Shown here: piece by piece, positions 45,869 to 55,096 of the stretch | Layout: each line of letters begins with the position of its first letter | Position numbering within the stretch: position 1 is the stretch's first letter | Assembly (NCBI RefSeq): GCF_050003625.1 | Contig: NC_134398.1 | Location: forward strand, 111,328,145 to 111,392,144 | Source: Haematobia irritans | Taxonomy: Eukaryota; Arthropoda; Insecta; Diptera; Muscidae | Direction of reading: 5' to 3' | DNA length: 64,000 nt | Notes under the pieces: generated by a model | What the model saw: the letters and a program-made list of their open reading frames with translations, nothing else | What the model was told of the DNA's origin: nothing | The model's database searches: none | Position numbers and translations under genes: made by a program

Positions 45869-46766
45869 TTGGGTCATATGCGTGAAATTAAGCTATCTGA
45901 AATAGATGTGCAGAATGTCAGACTTTTCTATTTGCCTCATCACCCCATTATTGGAAAGAAATTACGGGTTGTATTTGATGGTTCATTTGAGGATGCTCGG
46001 GGAGTTTCTCTCAACAGTAAATTATACATTGGAGCGCTTATACAAAGAAATTTATTTGCTGTTTGTCTACGCTTCCGACTTTTCGAATATGTTTTTTCGG
46101 CAGATATAATAAAAATGTTTCGACCAATTTGGATAGCAGAACACCATAGAAATTACCAACGAATATTGTGGCGTGAAGAACCTGACCAACCTATTAAACA
46201 TTTCCAACTTTGTACGGTTACATATGGAACGTCTCCAGCGCCATTTCTGTCAGTTCGCGTCCTTGAGCAACTAGCTAAGGATTACCAAAAATCTCATCCA
46301 ATTGCGTCTCAGATTTTATTGAACGATTTTTATGTCGACGACGTTGTAACGGGTGCATCAGCAGAACTTGAACTTGAGAGGAAGCGAAATGAGCTTGTGG
46401 AATTGTCATTGGCGGGCCTAGAACTAAGTAAATGGGTGTCAATTTCTCGCAATTTTACAAATCACCAAGATGAATTGAATTTTTTGGATCATGATGTTGG
46501 AATTTCGTCAAAGGTTTTAGGCATCCATTGGAACCCGTATGATGACGTAATAAGCTATAGGGTGAAGAAAAGTGAATCCCTAACAGCAACAAAGAGAAGG
46601 ATTTTATCTGATGTTTCGCGAATTTGTGATCCTCTTGGACTTGTATCACCTGTCGTCGTGAAATTCAAGATTATTTTCCAGAAGTTGTGGCTAATAAATG
46701 TTGGTTGGGACGATCCATTGCCTGAGGACATCGCTCGAATGTGGTTGAAATATAGAGATGACCTAT
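45869..46766 (+). pseudogene. BEL reverse transcriptase
   Basis: About 300 open residues. KKLRVVFDGSF is present, the palm motif has ADIIKMF where BEL elements usually have ADI-KMF or -KAF, then QLCTVTYGTSPAPFLSVR and DFYVDDVVTGA (catalytic YVDD), followed by the A17-type region (LGIHWNP, RICDPLGLVSPVVVKFK). The frame ends at the palindromic break (46741-46800). Confidence 0.9.
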
Positions 46767-46800
46767 AAGCGTGCATAGGTCATCTCTATATTTCAACCAC
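46741..46800. repeat. Perfect 26-bp palindrome in BEL pol
   Basis: The arm 46741-46766 (starts GTGGTTGAAATATAGAG) is exactly repeated in reverse complement at 46775-46800, with the loop AAGCGTGC between. The left arm is RT coding sequence (MWLKYRDDL), so the right arm is a templated inverted copy of it. The stop at 46768 is created by the loop. Confidence 0.95.
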
Positions 46801-47060
46801 AATGATCTGCAATTGGAAAGGTATGTCCCGAACACTGATGAAATTCATCTTAAGGGATTTTGCGATGCATCAATAAGGGCATATTCAGCTGTCGTTTATT
46901 GCCGATCCATAAATGAAGACGGACACATTGCGGTCAAAATCATTGCTTCGAAAACCCGCGTTGCGCCGCAGAGGCAGATATCGCTGCCACGATTGGAATT
47001 GTGCGGAGCGCTGCTGCTCACACGCCTGATGAAAACTATTTCGGAAACTTAGTCACCTAG
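46801..47060 (+). pseudogene. BEL RNase H segment
   Basis: LKGFCDASIRAYSAVVYCRS (first catalytic Asp), then KTRVAPQRQISLPRLELCGALL (Glu). The frame ends in TAG at about 47050 (ISET), after which coding resumes in a different frame (WCDSSNVLSWL at about 47080). Confidence 0.88.
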
Positions 47061-48375
47061 AAGAATAAAATACTCTGCATGGTGCGACTCATCCAACGTT
47101 TTATCGTGGTTGTTAATGGAACCAATTCGATTGAAAACATTTGTTGCTAATCGCACTTCAGAGATTTTGAATACGTTACCTCGAAATGTTTGGAGACATG
47201 TTGGGTTACGGGAAAACCCAGCTGATTGCGCCTCACGGGGTTTGCTGGCTGTGCAGCTTCTTGATTTTGAGTTATGGTGGAAGGGGCCTAGCTGGTTATA
47301 TGATCCACGTATGTTTGAGCAACAAGATCTGTCTTTCAATTTTTCTCACCACGATCCAGAATTTCAAAGCGAAATTAAAAATTGTTCTGTCGCCTTGATG
47401 ACAAGCGCTAAGTCTGTTGCCCATCCGTTACAAGGACTTATTGAGAAAATATCTTCTCGGAGCGAACTAATTCGCATAGTTGCATATATACTTCGATTTA
47501 TTAAAATGTTGAGGTCTAAAAACAAGACAAAATCAGATTATTTGACATTTGAAGAAATTAATTCTGCACGAATTGTTTGCCTTAGTATTGCTCAAATCAG
47601 TTTCGAGGACGAGAGGAATTGCCTACGCCAGCATAAACCATTACGAAAAGATTCCAAAATTTTGAAGTTGTCACCATTCATGGACAATAACGATTTACTT
47701 CGAGTTGGACGACGCATCAGCAATTCCGATCTATCTGAAGGAATCCAGCATCCTATAATATTGCCTAAGGATAGCCGAGTCACAAATCTTATCTTGCTTG
47801 AAGAGCATGCTTGTAATCTTCATCCAGGTGTTTCATCGCTTTTTGTTATAGTTCACCAGAAGTATTGGATCATTGGAGTACGAAGCTTAATCAGAAAAAT
47901 TACACACCAGTGTTTGAAATGTTTTCGACTTTCTCGTCAAAACCAACACTAAAAAATGACTGACTTGCCTTCAGTTCGTGTCCGTCAAGCATTCCCATTC
48001 CAGAACACCGGTTGTGATTACGCAGGACCATTTACTCTAAAATTGTATAAAGGCAGAAATTCTAAAACATCGAAAGGCTATATATGCATATTCGTATGCA
48101 TGGTGACGTCGGCCATTCATATCGAGATAGTAACTGATTTGACAACAGACTGTTTTTTAGCTGCGTTGCGCACATTCATGGCACGTCGTGGAAAATGCTC
48201 CAACATCTACAGCGATAATGGCAAAAACTTCATCGGTGCCAAACGAAAATTGAACGAAATGTTCAGACATTTATTCTCTAATGAGCATAATTCTGTTGTT
48301 CTGCAATCACTTGCGAAAGAAGGCATCAAATGGAATTTTATACCGCCATACTCACCCCATTGGGGCGGTATCTGA
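47061..48375 (+). pseudogene. BEL RNase H end, integrase zinc finger and core
   Basis: FVANRTSEIL and WRHVGLRENPADCASRG are typical BEL sequences. The H2C2 zinc finger is EEHACNLHPGVSSLF with HQCLKCFRLS at about 47800-47935. A TAA at 47950 precedes the integrase core, which has the first Asp in NTGCDYAGPF, YSDNGKNFIGA and PYSPHWGG. TGA follows at 48373, where a Glu codon (G-E-S context) is expected. Confidence 0.9.
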
Positions 48376-48384
48376 GAATCTGCA

Positions 48385-48901
48385 GTGCGTTCCGTAAAAC
48401 TTCACTTGAAGCGCGTCATTGGCGACACTGTTTTAACCTTTGAACAAATGCGAACGCTACTTGCACAAATCGAGGCTGTAGTCAATTCCCGCCCTCTGGG
48501 ATTTTGCTCTGATACACAGACTGAATATCTATCTCCATCACATTTTCTGATTGGTAGACCAACTACAATGACGCCAGAGGGAGATTTGACTAATATCAAC
48601 ATCAATCGGCTTGACTACTGGCAATACATCCAATCAATGTACCAAGGCCTTTGGAAGCGATGGAGCCAAGAGTATCTTGCTTCACTCCAACAACGTCCAA
48701 AGTGGACAACTATCTAACGTTGAAATTGATAACATCGTTCTGGTAAAGGAAGACAACATACCTTCAGCCACATGGATAAAAGGGCGAGTTGTTGCCACAT
48801 TCCCTGGAAAAGATGGTCTAATCCGAGTTGTTAAACTGAAGACTGCCCATGGTGAGATGACACGTCCGATTTCCAAAATTGTGCGAGTGCCTCTGTGCTG
48901 A
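48385..48901 (+). pseudogene. BEL integrase C-terminal part
   Basis: VKLHLKRVIGDTVLTFEQM, EAVVNSRPLG and PSHFLIGRP are typical BEL integrase tail motifs. A frameshift at about 48690 moves the reading to VEIDNIVLVKEDNIPSATW and GLIRVVKLKT (DUF5641-like end). The pol region stops at 48899. Confidence 0.88.
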
Positions 48902-48926
48902 AACAGTGTTTCAGGGTGGCCAGGGA

Positions 48927-49282
48927 TGTTGATGAACGGATTAATAATTTCATTTATTTTATTTCAAATTGATTTTCATGTACTATAGTTGCATTAGATT
49001 TTACCTTTCTTGACCTATATTGTACTACCCTTTATAACTACTACTTTGTTGTACAACGCTGTAATTATCTCTTTTACTTGTTGTATCCTTATTCTCATCA
49101 TCCGTTTTTTAGAGTCGCTTGTTCGGTCAACATCATATTGTATTGTCGTGTTAAGTTGAACTTAATACAATAAACTTGTTTGCTAAGTTTAACTAGCTCC
49201 ATCGTTTCATTGAAATACGGCTTAGCATTCTAGAGATATATCGGACTCGACTGAATAATGTGATCTATCGTATTAATGATCA
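48927..49282 (+). repeat. 3' LTR of BEL element
   Basis: Begins TGTTGATGAACGG, ends TTAATGATCA. It has several mismatches to the 5' LTR (GATAACCGG versus GATGAACGG; CTTGG versus CTATAG). Confidence 0.93.
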
Positions 49283-50324
49283 ATGTTTGAAGATTTTTAG
49301 TGGTCCAATGCCTACTACGCTACTATTTTGGGATTAGTGTTGTAAATTTTGATTACTTTTGACTACTCGTTACTACTCGTTACTTTTGAATTGAGTACTC
49401 GTTACTACTAGTTACTTTTATAAAAAAAAATTAAAAAAGACATTGTGGGCTCTTTTTAATAATATCTTCCTCTTTTTTAAATTTAAAAACAGTATATAAA
49501 AGCAAATTACATTATCCACTTTTATTCTAGTGTTATAAAATGTGGTGTTGTAGATATATGGGTCTCGTTAGAAAAAGATTTTCACCAATCATTCAAATTT
49601 TTAGAGCCAATTTCGTATTCACTATTTGGTATTTTTTCGTCAGGGTATATCTAAATGGCATTGTGTATTACTGATGCTTGCAATTTGCAAACTTTTTAAA
49701 TCCACCATTTCCACCATTGACAGTGGAAGAAAATATTTAGCGATCATTTTTATCGTGAGACCCAATGTTGAAATTTTCCAAGGGTTTTTGAATAAGCTTG
49801 GGTACCTTCTCTGAAAACAATTGGATTGAACCAGCTGAAGTCAACGACATTATTATTCATACTATTCGAATGAGACGTGATCCATGTGATGCTTTAAATT
49901 ATAGCTCCCACCTACACCCAATGCAAATTAATATGTTTCAAGAAGTCAAACCGCCAACTTACTTCCAAACCGCCAACTTACTTACCGTCATGCGCTTTAC
50001 AGATTATCAGTTATTCCGGACGGAATGTCGGTGTTTGTAAAGAATCTTAAGCGGACCTTAGACGGTCGGATAAACACTTCGACAGAGGTTCGTCTTAGAG
50101 GTGTGCACGTGACACGAAATTGTCGTGACTCACGAAAATTTTCGTGACTCACGCGTGAGTCGTGAGTCACGCTCATGGCAACGGCGTGAGTGTGCGTGAG
50201 CGTGATTAACAAACCAAAATGTCGTGCGTGAGCGTGAGTCACGAAAATATTATCTTCGTGAGTGTGCGTGAGTAAAGATTTACGCTCACGAAAATAATCC
50301 TGCTCACCAACATAAAACGCTTAA

Positions 50325-51990
50325 AGGTAGGTACTATGTTCGGTTTCCGCAGCGAAATCCCATACAAAACCAAAAATGCGAAAAACTACCGAAATATTTT
50401 TTCATTTGTGGTACTTTGTTTTTTTCGAGTTGAAAAACTGACGTAAACCGCACAGTCCCTAATTAGATCGTGTTAAATCCTTTCCATATGTTGAGATTAG
50501 TTAGTTTCAAAACATGGCGCCATTTGCAATGTGAATTAAGAAATAATTTATTTATTCAAATAATTTGTGTGAAATTACAATACAAATGTGGTTCGCATTG
50601 TTATTTAAAAATGCAATAAGATCGATTGACAAAATAAAAATAACTTGGAGTGGTGTTTTCTTAATAAAGCCACCATCTAGCGGCTCCCTACTACATGATA
50701 GAATAGAAATAATGTACATAACATGAAATTGATAGAAAAGTGTTAACAAAATAAAGTTCTATTTAGTGAATTTCATTTTACAATCGTTTCTTTTTATTGG
50801 GTATAGGTGGGGATAATAAACACAAATGCTGGCAGTGCATCGTAATTATAAAGAAGGCAGTGCGATTGACGTTGCAGTACTATGGTAGCTACGAATGGAA
50901 TCACAAGAATAAATTGTTATGTTCCAAAAATAAAATGCAAAAATTAATTATCCATATATCTTGCATTTGATCGATTCAAAACACTGGTTGAATTTTATAA
51001 CGTGACTGAAATAGTTATAAAATTATACATTGGGAGAGTATAACAAGAAACATTCTTCAGTAAACCAGCCACTTTGCATCTCAATGTATTAATTTCAGTC
51101 AACGAAGAGTTCCTGGTATAGAACACTAACATCCCTTTGTGACGAATTATCTTGCGAAATATAAGTCGGGAACAGTGACTTTTGCTTAGGAACTACCCTT
51201 GAACGTGAGTTATAGGCTTGTGTTGTTTGAACAAAAAGTTTCACTTTGACTATAGCTATTGTATGTTGTACGTGTTTTAACTGGTCACCCCATGATGTGT
51301 TCCCCCCGAGGTAACAACATTGGCAAATGAAATGGCGTTATTATCCTTTGTGGGAACCGTGGTGGTGACCACTGGATTTGAAATTGCTAGTGAGGGGGCA
51401 ACAGCATGGGCATAAGTACACTCTTGTCCGCTGGTATTGCAATGCGATTGTGTAGATATTGTGGACACCAACGAATTAAGTTTGTTGATGAATGAGTCCA
51501 TTGCTGCGCATGATGTAAAAGTTAGCATAACACCGGAATTATATGTTTGTTAGATGGGCGTTACAAATTGACGGTATCCATTTGGAAAAGCTGAAGAAGA
51601 CGACAATGTACCACATGTCGTTAAAGCTGTTGCCGAATGTGGTAAGACACCAGGAGTAGAGCGGCTGGCTTTTTATTCTTAACAATTATTAGTGTCCAGT
51701 GCTGTGTGAGGTTTGGTTGCAAAACAATTTAAAAACTGGTAGAAAAAACTTTTCAAAACAATTATCATAAATGCGTGTGTGTAAACAATCTAATCAGCTG
51801 CTGCGTATACATATGTAATAATTTTATGACGTTTGGCGATGTTGTCAATTGCATTTCGGATAAATAAACGCGAAATATTTCCAAAAAAGCTGTTTTCTTC
51901 CTTCGAAATCTATTGCCAACACTCTCATTTTTCAACGCGAAAGAATGATTTAGGGATTTTTTTTTCGTGCCAATAAACATAGTACCTACC
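50325..51990. mobile_element. TTAA-flanked element, fourth nesting level
   Basis: AGGTAGGTACTATGTT near the left and AACATAGTACCTACC at the right are inverted repeats. TTAA occurs on both sides (50321-50324 and 51991-51994). The ends resemble the TTAA family at 32128-39235. It encodes no transposase; the only open stretch is on the - strand at 51277-51528. Confidence 0.7.
51277..51660 (-). other. Possible coding fragment carried by the TTAA element
   Basis: The 83-aa ORF (51528-51277) is Ser/Thr-rich and ends SFANVVTSGGTHHG. The same frame upstream, beyond one stop, remains protein-like (STPGVLPHSATALT). The composition is less AT-driven than the surroundings. It could be a fragment of a retroelement ORF1 (which often have SFA-V motifs) or a captured gene piece. 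I do not recognise it. Confidence 0.25.
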
Positions 51991-53083
51991 TTAAGAGTTT
52001 AATTCATTTACAATTTTAGTGACACCTGGGATGTTAAGAGTGTAATAACGCTATCGATTTTAATAATGCTCATGTTTTCAGACGCGTCGCTAAGGTAAAT
52101 TACTCAAAAAATTGTTCGTGAGTCACGACATTTTTCGTGAGTCACGATATTTTTCGTGAATCACGGTATTTTTCGTGAGACATGACATTTTCGTGCGTGA
52201 GTGTGCGTGAGTACAAATTATCTTTTCGTGAGTGTGCGTGAGTCCTACCAAACAATATCGTGCGTGAGTGTGCGTGAGTAAGATTTTTCCGTCGTGAGTG
52301 TGCGTGAGCGTGAGTAAAATATTACTCACGTGCACACCTCTAGTTCGTCTATTTGTTGTGTGTTCGTTCAAGTTTTGACCTTACACTGCACGAACAAATG
52401 TGATGACAACATGAAAAAATAAGAAGAAGCATAAACAAACAATAAAGTTGTACGAAGATTTATGGGTGAAACCATTTTTTACTGAAAAAATGGAAGAAAA
52501 TAATAAAAAAATCCTGGTATATGTGTCAAAACAATGATTCCTGAAGTAATCCACATTTAATATATTACAAATTACTTGATGAATTTAAAATACTTGTCGC
52601 CTGGTTTCCCATTGATTGGAAGTGGAATTTTTCCACGTTTTTGCCACAATACTGGTTTAGATTTATATATTTCCTTAATTTTCAACCAGAATTGGCAATC
52701 CATCATTAATTTCATTACAGAAATGCCTGTTTTTAATGTAAAAATAAATTTGTCTTTGATAATGTTTGTCGAACATCCCCTTACACTCAATGATTTGTAC
52801 CACCCAACCAGAAAAAATCAAAGTTGTTTTGATTTTATGCCAACACGTCCCCGCGACAGCCGAACACGACCTTATACAATCGGATTTGTCGCCGCAACGT
52901 GTTGTGTCGCAGGGTTTATCCGACCGTATAAGGTGCCCTTTACAGTGTGTCTGATCGACACGACTTGTCGGCGATGACTAAATAATCGGTAAATGTGTTA
53001 TCGATCCCATAAACATGCAGCAGTATCGATTATGCCTTCGGACTTAACTTATAATGTGCACAATATATGGGATATGATATATG

Positions 53084-53425
53084 GGAGCCACCGTGGTGCA
53101 ATGGTTAGCATGCCCGCCTTGCATACACAAGGTCGTGGGTTCGATTCCAGCTTCGACCGAACACCAAAAAGTTTTTCAGCGGTGGATTATCCCACCTCAG
53201 TAATGCTGGTGACATTTCTGAGGGTTTCAAAGCTTCTCTAAGTGGTTTCACTATAATGTGGAACGCCGTTCGGACTCGGCTATAAAAAGGATGTCCCTTG
53301 TCATTGAGCTTAACATGGAATCGGGCAGCACTCAGTGATAAGAGAGAAGTTCACCAATGTGGTATCACAATGGACTGAATAGTCTAAGTGAGCCTGATAC
53401 ATCGGGCTGTCACCTAACCTAACCT
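53084..53425 (+). mobile_element. tRNA-derived SINE, second copy
   Basis: The A box TGGTGCAATGG (53094-53104) and the perfect B box GGTTCGATTCC (53138-53148) lie at tRNA spacing. A body of about 270 bp is shared with 9481-9834, and the tail is CCTAACCTAACC. TATGGGATATG occurs just before (about 53065-53076) and directly after (53425-53435), a likely target duplication. A pol III transcript is expected; it does not encode protein. Confidence 0.85.
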
Positions 53426-53611
53426 ATGGGATATGTTCGACACGAGCACTGTCGTCCGGAATAACTGATAGTCTGTAAAGCGCATCAGAAGAAAAAAAAC
53501 TGGCATTGAAGATATTGAGTACTCTTTTACTAGTAACGAGTACTCAACAAATTAGTCAGTAACGAGTACTTGTAATCAAATACTCGTTACTTTCCCAACA
53601 CTATTTGGGAT

Positions 53612-54544
53612 TACTACAACAACCATTCTCTAAACGGTATTAGATTCACCTAAACATGTTACATGTTCTCCGTCCTAATTATTCGATTGCAAAATGTTAT
53701 CACTCAGGGGGTTATCATATTCCTTATCTGCGCGTAAACTGGAGCAAATTTATAATTTTATTCGGATCAACAGAAAATTTCAGCAAAGTACACTGAAAGA
53801 AAGCTTGCCCGGTTCCAAAGATTTTTGATTCCGAGCCAATGCAGCGGAGTATTGAAGCAAGGATACATAGAAGACACATTTCTCTTTTAAATTTGATTTT
53901 TAGGACATTGATATTAGGAAACAAATTTGAATTCATTAGTTATTACTACTTTTTTCAAGGAAAACTTTATATCAAAGAAATACGTCTTATATGGTAAGCA
54001 AAAAACACATTCGTAAATTAAGGAGGATAGATCTTTGATCTCAGGACAATATTTTTTTTAAATGTAACCGAATGGTAAAAATCCCATAATTCTATTATGA
54101 GCACAATTCTACGAGGAAGGAGGAAAGGGGTCTACTTTCCAAATTTTAAGAAAATGTCAAAAGTCAACTCTCAAAACACTTAAAACAATTGATTTTTTCC
54201 CCAAAATTTGAATACTCGAAAAGTCGGCTTTTCTCAATTTTAAGAAATATTCATCTCATAATTTTGAAAAAGTAGAAAAGCTTCTCGTTACATGCACGCT
54301 ACACGTGTAATTATATTTTAAAGCCACGGTGTACCGATTTTAAAACAAGATGTTGATGTAATTCGATTGGATCAATGGAAAAACTGGAAATGCATTTACA
54401 AAATTTATTTTTACTTGTTTTTATGTTATTTTCTAATGTTTTATTATTTAGCACAAATAAGGTTTTGGCTCGATATGTTAAGAATAACTAAATTAGTTTC
54501 ATTAAAATAAAGTGGAAAATATTTGTTTGCTCTTATCTCTATAG
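53612..54544 (+). other. Intronic DNA upstream of dl Rel exon
   Basis: AT-rich. The segment 53795-53940 (ending AGGAAACAAATTTGAATT) is a diverged copy of the repeat at about 10670-10860. The right end is a pyrimidine-rich acceptor (TTTGCTCTTATCTCTATAG) immediately before 54545. Confidence 0.6.
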
Positions 54545-55096
54545 AAGACATTTTGCAAATATTGGAAAATAATGGGACTGGCACCATAGAGTCACCAAAT
54601 ATGATCGATACGCAGCCACTGGCTAGTCCAGGATCTAGATCTTCTTCGTCACTCTCATCATCGCCCACATACACCAGCCTTTCTCAGAGGTCACCTCAAC
54701 CGAATGTTATAGATGGTAATCCCTACATACGAATCGTAGAACAGCCCCATCCCAAAGGATTGCGGTTTCGATACATATGTGAAGGACGTTCGGCTGGTTC
54801 AATTCCCGGCATAAATTCAACACCAGAAAATAAAACATATCCAACCATTGAAATTGTCGGCTACACAGGCAATGTGAAAATAGTTGTTTCATGCGTCACA
54901 GCTGATGAACCTTATCGACCGCATCCGCATAACTTGGTGGGAAAAGAGGGTTGCGAACATGGAGTATGTACTATGCGACTGAAGGGAGCCCCAATGCGCG
55001 CCGTTTTTAGCAATTTAGGAATACAATGCGTGAAAAAGAAGGATATTAAAGCAGCCCTAGAAGAAAGAGAAAGGAAAAACATTGACCCTTTCAAGA
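54545..55096 (+). CDS. dl: dl exon, N-terminal half of Rel homology domain
   Basis: The acceptor is TCTCTATAG before 54545, in phase 1 (two bases, AA, complete a codon). The exon first encodes about 55 Ser/Pro-rich residues, then the DNA-binding half of the RHD from NPYIRIVEQP to RERKNIDPFK. The donor A|GTAAGT follows 55096, leaving one base. The ORF continues past the donor only to 55125. Confidence 0.93.

Larger units (their letters stand above)
42822..49282 (+). mobile_element. BEL/Pao LTR retrotransposon, inactivated
   Basis: LTRs 42822-43176 and 48927-49282 (about 355 bp, TGTTGAT...GATCA) are flanked by ATGTT on both sides (42817-42821 and 49283-49287), the 5-bp duplication usual for BEL. 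LTRs differ at several positions, so the insertion is older than gypsy copy 1. Internally on the + strand: Gag with zinc knuckles, DUF1758-like protease, RT with YVDD, RNase H and integrase. Stops, frameshifts, an inserted CCTAA tract and a palindromic break disrupt the frame. A GGGTGGCCAGGG purine tract precedes the 3' LTR. Confidence 0.93.
50096..52342. mobile_element. hAT-type element with TAGAGGTGTGCACG ends, third nesting level
   Basis: TAGAGGTGTGCACGTGA at the left and TCACGTGCACACCTCTA at the right are perfect inverted repeats. GTTCGTCT flanks both (50088-50095 and 52343-52350), an 8-bp duplication. Both subterminal regions are packed with TCGTGAGTCACGA and GTGAGTGTGCGTGAG words, likely transposase-binding repeats. 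Interrupted by 50325-51990. Confidence 0.88.
49991..53484. mobile_element. TIR element with TGCGCTTTACAG ends, nested in hAT
   Basis: The left terminus TGCGCTTTACAGATTATCAG and the inverted right terminus differ at one position over about 32 bp, including TTATTCCGGACG. TCA flanks both sides (49988-49990 and 53485-53487). Further inverted similarity lies inside (CGGTCGGATAAAC at about 50065; inverse at about 52915). The family was not identified. A 133-aa ORF at 52576-52977 shows no transposase motif. Confidence 0.75.
49335..53603. mobile_element. hAT-type element, outer shell of a nested cluster
   Basis: TAGTGTTG at 49335 and CAACACTA ending at 53603 are inverted termini. TTTGGGAT flanks both sides (49327-49334 and 53604-53611), an 8-bp target duplication. 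Subterminal TACTCGTTACT-like words occur in inverse orientation at both ends. Most of the interior is younger insertions (49991-53484). No hAT transposase is readable. Confidence 0.82.

Noticed and set aside
53094..53165. Possible functional tRNA gene
   Set aside because: The A and B boxes are good but no acceptor stem can be formed, and the sequence continues into a SINE body that is also present at 9481-9834.
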